Origin: Phycisphaerales bacterium
Lineage (GTDB): Bacteria; Planctomycetota; Phycisphaerae; Phycisphaerales; UBA1924
DNA: 64,000 nucleotides
Assembly: GCA_020427395.1 (NCBI GenBank)
Contig: JAGQON010000004.1
Coordinates: 62,001-126,000 of the forward strand
Direction: 5' to 3'
Shown: one piece after another, positions 59,526 through 64,000 of the stretch
How positions within the stretch are numbered: the first letter of the stretch is position 1
Layout of the letters: the number at the start of each line of letters is the position of its first letter
Position numbers and translations under genes: made by a program
The notes under the pieces: generated by a model
What the model saw: only the letters and a program-made list of their open reading frames with translations
Database searches by the model: none
What the model was told of the DNA's origin: nothing

Positions 59526-62500
59526 ATGGCTGTTATGGCGCGATCGACCAAGAAGAAATCGACCCGACCCTACCGTGTGAAGGACCAGGACACGGAGCCC
59601 AGCGAGCAGCGCAAGCTGGTCATGCGTATCGCATGGCTCGCGCTGGGTGTCCTGTGGCTCTTCGTGCTCGTCGGGCTTGTGAGCTTCAACGCCGGCGATG
59701 CGCCCTCGCACGCCGTCTACCCAAACAACCCGCAGACCCAGAACTGGACAGGCCCCATCGGGGCCTATATCAGCTATGGGCTGCTCCGAACGCTCGGGAT
59801 CGGCATCGTCATCCCGATGATCTTCGTGGGCGTGCTGATCGCGCTGCGGGTCATCCGGCGACCGATGAGTCAGCCGATCGTGCGGGCGTTCGGCATGGGC
59901 ATCCTGACGGCCGCGCTGTGCGTGCTGCTGCAGGTCCTCTTCCCGAGTGCCGGCCCGCTCCCGGGGCTGGTGGGCGGGACGCTTGGCGTAGTGGGGGCGG
60001 CGACCATGCTGCCCAAGTTCGCCATGCTCGGCTCGCTGCTCTGGATCACCCTTGCCGCGGTCATCGGGCTGATCGTGTGCTGCGACAAGTACATCGTCCT
60101 TGTCCCGATCGCGATCTGGAACAAGCTCGTACCGGCGCTCGCGTTCACGCGTGAGAAGGCCAGCGTGATCGCCGAGCGCACCGCATCGCAGGCCAACGCC
60201 GCGACCGATCGCGCCAGCGCCGAGACCCGCAAGGCAAGCGGCGGGCTGCTGGCGGGGCTGCGCTCGATGATGAGCAAACGCCGCAAGCCGGTGTTGGTCC
60301 GCATCAACGACATCGATGAGGAGCTGGTCGAGGTTAAGCCGCTGCAGGACGAGGCCGACGAGAAGGAGCTCCGCCGGCGTTCAAAGCCCAAAACCCGCGT
60401 CCGCCCTGTCCCCAAGCCCGTCGAGGTTGAGGACGAGTACGAGGAAGAAGAAGAGGACGAGGCCCCAGGCGCACCGCAGGTCTTCGACAAGGAGGACCTC
60501 CGCGAGAAGATCGCCAAGCTCCCCGTCCGCTTCGCGCAGAACGAGAAGGAAGAGGCGACCGACGCCGACCTGGCGGAGTTCCAGAACGCGCAGAATCTCG
60601 AGGGATACAAGTTCCCGACCATGGATCTGCTCGAGGAGCCCGAGTACGGGTTCAACGAGAAGCTCGAGTCGCTCGTGCGCGGGCAGGCTGAGGCGCTCGA
60701 GAGCGCCATGCAGGAGTACCGCATCAACGGCGAGGTCGTGGACATCGAGTCGGGTCCCGCGATCACGCTCTACCACATCAAGCTCGCCCCGGGCACCAAG
60801 GTCGCCCAGATCAACGCGATCGAGAGCGATCTCGCGCGTTCACTCAAGGCCGTCAACATCCGCGTGGTTTCCAATATGGAAGGGCGCGACACGATCGGCA
60901 TCGAGGTGCCCAACCCGACCAAGGAGCGTGTGCGCCTCAAGGAACTGATGAGCAACCGCGCCCGCTTCGAGGGCATGAAGCTTCCGATGTTCCTGGGCAA
61001 GGACGCCTCGGGCGACCCGCTGATCTCCGATCTGACCAAGATGCCCCACATGCTCATCGCGGGCACGACCGGCTCGGGCAAATCGGTGTGCATGAACACC
61101 ATCATCATGTCGTTCCTGTACACCAAGAAGCCCAACGAACTCAAGCTCGTGCTGGTCGACCCCAAGATGGTCGAGATGAGCCAGTTCAAGGACATCCCGC
61201 ACCTGATGTGCCCCGTCGTCACGGAGATGACCAAGGCCGCGGCGATCCTGGAGTGGGCGGTCACCAAGATGGACGAACGCTACGAGCTGCTGGCCAAGGC
61301 CGGCTGCCGCGACATCTCGGGCTACAACGAGCTGGAGTGGGAAGAGCTGCGTGAGCGGCTGGAGATCCAGACCGAAGAGCAGGCCATGCGCGTGCCCAAG
61401 AAGCTGCCCTACATGGTCTTCATCATCGACGAGCTCGCCGACCTGATGATGACCAACAAGGAGGTCGAGGGTGCGATCATCCGCATCGCCCAGAAGGCCC
61501 GCGCGGTCGGCATCCACCTGATCCTCGCGACCCAGCGCCCGCAGGCCAATGTCGTCACTGGCCTCATCAAGTCCAACATGCCCTGCCGCATCGCCTTCAA
61601 GGTCGCGTCGGGCATGGACAGTCGTATCGTTCTCGATCAGAAGGGCGGCGAGTTGCTGCTGGGTCAGGGCGACATGCTGCATCTCTCGCCCAGCAGCCAC
61701 GAGCTCAGCCGCGCGCAGGGCACGCTGGTGGACGACAAGGAGATCCGGCGCGTCGTGCGCTTCCTCAAGGACATCGCCGGGCCCAGCTTCGAGCGTTCGC
61801 TCATGCAGGTCAAGGGCGAAACCGACAGCGACGAGGACCGCATCTACCTCTCCGAGAACAACTCCTCCGCGTCGCTCAAGGCGGCCCAGGAAGACCCGAT
61901 GTTCGACCGAGCGGTAGAGATCGTGCTCGAGACCAAGCGAGGCAGCGTTTCGCTGCTGCAGCGCCGACTCGCCATCGGCTACACCCGGGCCTCACGACTG
62001 ATTGATCTCATGGGCATCGCCGGGATTTTGTCCGACCACAAGGGCTCGGTCGCACGCGATGTGATGATCAGTCTCGAGGAGTGGGATGCCATGAAGGAAC
62101 TCGTCGCGGAGGATCAGCGACGACTGAGCGCTCAGGGCAGCGGGCACGCCGAGCACCAGGACCCGCACCAGACCACGATGTTCGTGGACGAGGACGCCGA
62201 CTCGGGCGAGGAGCCACCCTTCGAGACCGACGAGCCCGTTGCGGGCGTGGTCGTGCACGGCACGCTGGACGCCGACGACGAGTACGACGAGGAAGAGGAA
62301 GAAGAGTTCGAAGACGAAGAAGTCGAGGAAGATGAGTACGACGTCGACGAGGACTCGGACACCGATGAGGAAGATCTCGACGAGGACGCCGAGGACGAGG
62401 ACTCAGAGGGCGAGGAAGAAGAGGACGAAGAGGTCGAGTATGAGTATGTCGACGAGGACGGCAATCCCATCGACCCCGAAGATCTCGACGAGGACGAGTA

Positions 62501-62639
62501 CGAGCTCGAAGACGAAGAAGATGATGAAGAAGAGGACGAGGAGGATGAGGACGAGGAGTACGACGATGATGCCGAGTATGAGGATGAGGCTGAGGAGTAC
62601 GAAGAAGACGAGCATCCCACAACCGGATCGGTGAGCTAA
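59526..62639 (+). CDS. ftsK: DNA translocase FtsK with long acidic C-terminal tail
   Basis: A 1037-residue protein: four N-terminal membrane segments, an acidic linker (E-D-E-Y-E-E-E-E-E-D-E), the alpha/beta translocase with Walker A I-A-G-T-T-G-S-G-K-S at about residue 515 and Walker B V-F-I-I-D-E-L-A-D-L at about 632, then the gamma winged helix (G-S-V-S-L-L-Q-R-R-L-x-I-G-Y-x-R-A-S-R) at about 815. FtsK pumps chromosomal DNA through the closing septum and activates XerCD. After the gamma domain comes about 145 residues of almost pure Asp/Glu with Tyr and Ser, not seen in typical FtsK. The start is uncertain (59526 or 59535). Confidence 0.93.
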   Translation: MAVMARSTKKKSTRPYRVKDQDTEPSEQRKLVMRIAWLALGVLWLFVLVGLVSFNAGDAPSHAVYPNNPQTQNWTGPIGAYISYGLLRTLGIGIVIPMIFVGVLIALRVIRRPMSQPIVRAFGMGILTAALCVLLQVLFPSAGPLPGLVGGTLGVVGAATMLPKFAMLGSLLWITLAAVIGLIVCCDKYIVLVPIAIWNKLVPALAFTREKASVIAERTASQANAATDRASAETRKASGGLLAGLRSMMSKRRKPVLVRINDIDEELVEVKPLQDEADEKELRRRSKPKTRVRPVPKPVEVEDEYEEEEEDEAPGAPQVFDKEDLREKIAKLPVRFAQNEKEEATDADLAEFQNAQNLEGYKFPTMDLLEEPEYGFNEKLESLVRGQAEALESAMQEYRINGEVVDIESGPAITLYHIKLAPGTKVAQINAIESDLARSLKAVNIRVVSNMEGRDTIGIEVPNPTKERVRLKELMSNRARFEGMKLPMFLGKDASGDPLISDLTKMPHMLIAGTTGSGKSVCMNTIIMSFLYTKKPNELKLVLVDPKMVEMSQFKDIPHLMCPVVTEMTKAAAILEWAVTKMDERYELLAKAGCRDISGYNELEWEELRERLEIQTEEQAMRVPKKLPYMVFIIDELADLMMTNKEVEGAIIRIAQKARAVGIHLILATQRPQANVVTGLIKSNMPCRIAFKVASGMDSRIVLDQKGGELLLGQGDMLHLSPSSHELSRAQGTLVDDKEIRRVVRFLKDIAGPSFERSLMQVKGETDSDEDRIYLSENNSSASLKAAQEDPMFDRAVEIVLETKRGSVSLLQRRLAIGYTRASRLIDLMGIAGILSDHKGSVARDVMISLEEWDAMKELVAEDQRRLSAQGSGHAEHQDPHQTTMFVDEDADSGEEPPFETDEPVAGVVVHGTLDADDEYDEEEEEEFEDEEVEEDEYDVDEDSDTDEEDLDEDAEDEDSEGEEEEDEEVEYEYVDEDGNPIDPEDLDEDEYELEDEEDDEEEDEEDEDEEYDDDAEYEDEAEEYEEDEHPTTGSVS

Positions 62640-62681
62640 CCCCGCATCCGCTGGCATCCAAACCCATATAAATGAACAACG

Positions 62682-62706
62682 AGGGGGCTCCGAGCCCCCT
62701 TTTTTC
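62682..62706 (+). terminator. Intrinsic terminator of ftsK
   Basis: AGGGGGCT / AGCCCCCT with a three-base loop, followed by TTTTTT; 42 bases beyond the ftsK stop. Confidence 0.9.
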
Positions 62707-62831
62707 TGGGCGAATGCCCATTCCCGGGGCTCCGGTTGAAAAACATGGGCTCTCGGGCCCAATGATCCCTGATGCACGGCCCATTCGAAGGGGATTGGGC
62801 CCGCTGTGCACACCACGAAAGGACACCTCAC

Positions 62832-64000
62832 ATGCAGCGTACCGCTCATCGTCTCACCCGCAACACCATCTGTTGCGCGATCCCGTCACTGCTCGTGCTC
62901 CCCGCGTTCGCCGGCACACCCGCGGCGCTCGATCGCGTACCCCAGAGCGCTCAGGCCGTCGTCGTCGTCCCCGATGTGGGCGAGCTGCTCAACGACATCA
63001 ACGCGATCAACGCCATGCTCGGCGACAACGGCGAGCCCATGGTCATGATGGTGACCTCGATGGTGCGCGGCATGCCCGGCATCAACCTCGGCGGCTCCAT
63101 GGCGGGCGTGCTCCAGTTCCAGCCTAACCAGGAAGACCCCGACATGCTCCTGCTGCTGCCCGTGAGTGACTACGGCGCGATCACCCAGGGTCAGGACGCG
63201 GTCAACGGCGTCAACGAGTTCCCCATGGGCGACCAGACCATGTACCTGCGTGACCTCGGCGGCGGCTACGCCGTAATGGGCGAGATCGCCGAGCTGGTCC
63301 GCAGCTACGACGGCGCTGCCGGCAACCTCAAGGCACACGGCGATGCCCTCGGGCGTGCGGGCGGTCGCGTGGCGGACCACAACGACATCTTCATCTATGT
63401 CAATGTCCCGCAGTTCCATGACCAGATCGATATGGCCATGGCCCAGATGGAAGAGCAGGCCGAGATGGTCGCCATGATGGGCGGCGCCGAGGCCGCCCAG
63501 GGCTTCGATCAGATGGTCAGCTCGCTCAAGTCAATCACCAACGACGCGCTGAGCTTCAGCGCCGGCATGAGCTTCGATCAGAACGCAGGTGTTTCCTTTG
63601 ACTTCGGACTCCAGTTCAAGAACGAGTCGAGCACCGCGGGCTACCTGAGCAACAACGGCAACGCCGAAAAGTACTTCAACAATGTTCCCAACATGGACTA
63701 CTTCTTCGCCGCCTCGTACGACATGTCGGGCGCGGGCATCCAGAAGTTCATGGGCGAGTACATGGAGATGGTCAAGAAGATGGATGCCTCCGGCATGATT
63801 GCTGGCATGGACATGAACGCGCTGCTCAGCGGGCTCAAGGGCGGCGTGCAGGTCATGGGCGCCTCCGACAACATCATGGGCGGGCTCTTCACCAACTCGT
63901 ACTACTATGCCGAGGTCGAGAACCCCGGCGCGTATGTCGATTCGATGCGCACCATGTACGAGGGCATGGATGAGCAGATGGAAGAGATGAAGAAGGCCGG
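62832..64000 (+). CDS. Exported Met-rich protein, function unknown (3' end outside window)
   Basis: An open frame from ATG 62832 that runs off the right edge, giving at least 389 residues. AAAGGA lies upstream and the signal peptide is C-A-I-P-S-L-L-V-L-P-A-F-A. The mature part has V-V-V-V-P-D-V-G-E-L-L-N-D-I-N, Met-rich helices (A-M-A-Q-M-E-E-Q-A-E-M-V-A-M-M) and internal repetition resembling DUF3352-like proteins. Family assignment is weak. It is preceded by the ftsK terminator, so it is a separate transcription unit. Confidence 0.65.
   Translation, partial: MQRTAHRLTRNTICCAIPSLLVLPAFAGTPAALDRVPQSAQAVVVVPDVGELLNDINAINAMLGDNGEPMVMMVTSMVRGMPGINLGGSMAGVLQFQPNQEDPDMLLLLPVSDYGAITQGQDAVNGVNEFPMGDQTMYLRDLGGGYAVMGEIAELVRSYDGAAGNLKAHGDALGRAGGRVADHNDIFIYVNVPQFHDQIDMAMAQMEEQAEMVAMMGGAEAAQGFDQMVSSLKSITNDALSFSAGMSFDQNAGVSFDFGLQFKNESSTAGYLSNNGNAEKYFNNVPNMDYFFAASYDMSGAGIQKFMGEYMEMVKKMDASGMIAGMDMNALLSGLKGGVQVMGASDNIMGGLFTNSYYYAEVENPGAYVDSMRTMYEGMDEQMEEMKKA

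Noticed and set aside
62270..62620. Acidic GA-rich run as an assembly or frameshift artefact
   Set aside because: The frame stays open to a proper stop followed 42 bases later by a strong terminator, and the codons vary (GAC, GAG, GAA, GAT), so it is real coding sequence.

Overview
The window looks like chromosomal DNA from a planctomycete of the Phycisphaerae type. The support is indirect, since there is no rRNA or tRNA gene here: a high-GC genome; three short exported proteins ending in a P-T-P, hydrophobic, Arg-rich tail (PEP-CTERM-like); three secreted proteins ending in a paired EF-hand/dockerin-like tail that finishes in -GCP; a DUF2231 protein fused to a planctomycete-type cytochrome c; a MoxR/DUF58/BatA-type operon; a 56-residue Hc1-like nucleoprotein; and a C-x2-C...C-P-x-C-G zinc ribbon attached to several unrelated proteins. 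Coding density is high and most long antisense ORFs are high-GC shadows.

Layout. 1-4.6 kb (+): end of rsmA, an APH-like kinase, an Hc1-like protein, a FabZ-type dehydratase, a UvrC-like protein that keeps only the N-terminal half of UvrC, and manA. 4.6-6.3 kb: a repeat nest (inverted A/G-rich arms and double-hairpin REP-like elements) around a PEP-CTERM protein and an orphan Imm10-like gene. 6.3-15.6 kb: DegT aminotransferase, a lysyltransferase/GNAT fusion, another PEP-CTERM protein, accB-accC with a lower-GC gene behind them, and an iron-type ABC permease. 15.6-25.7 kb (+): NHL lipoprotein, large VWA membrane protein, MoxR ATPase, DUF58 protein and BatA-like VWA protein. This operon is interrupted twice, once by a 524-bp GxxExxY cassette with 47-bp terminal inverted repeats and once by a REP-rich segment bracketed by a 33-bp direct repeat. 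25.7-30.7 kb is an accessory island: a DUF7832-like gene, an EF-hand protein, an HTH-Fic pair with a twin-palindrome operator, and a low-GC AAA ATPase + DUF4276 pair that resembles two-gene phage-defence modules.

30.7-40 kb (mostly -): thiC under a TPP riboswitch, an Rnk-like factor, an alpha/beta-hydrolase/ankyrin fusion, a three-gene overlapping cluster of small unknown proteins (two are paralogues), the DUF2231-cytochrome and a haem-type helical protein. 40-48 kb: secreted dockerin-tailed proteins, a hydrolase whose Shine-Dalgarno is buried in a hairpin, DinB-like proteins, and a TetR/SDR pair. 48-55 kb: small membrane and zinc-ribbon proteins, OsmC, SpoIIAA-like, DCC, pseudopilin, BioY and two bactofilins. 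55-64 kb: a large FG-GAP protein with an AT-rich body and a native high-GC tail, a secreted ADP-ribosylglycohydrolase, FtsK with a long acidic tail, and a truncated secreted protein at the right edge.

The best candidates for something undescribed are the GxxExxY cassette with its relics, the covarying double-hairpin repeats, and the AAA/DUF4276 pair beside the Fic module. All functions are read from sequence motifs without database searches.
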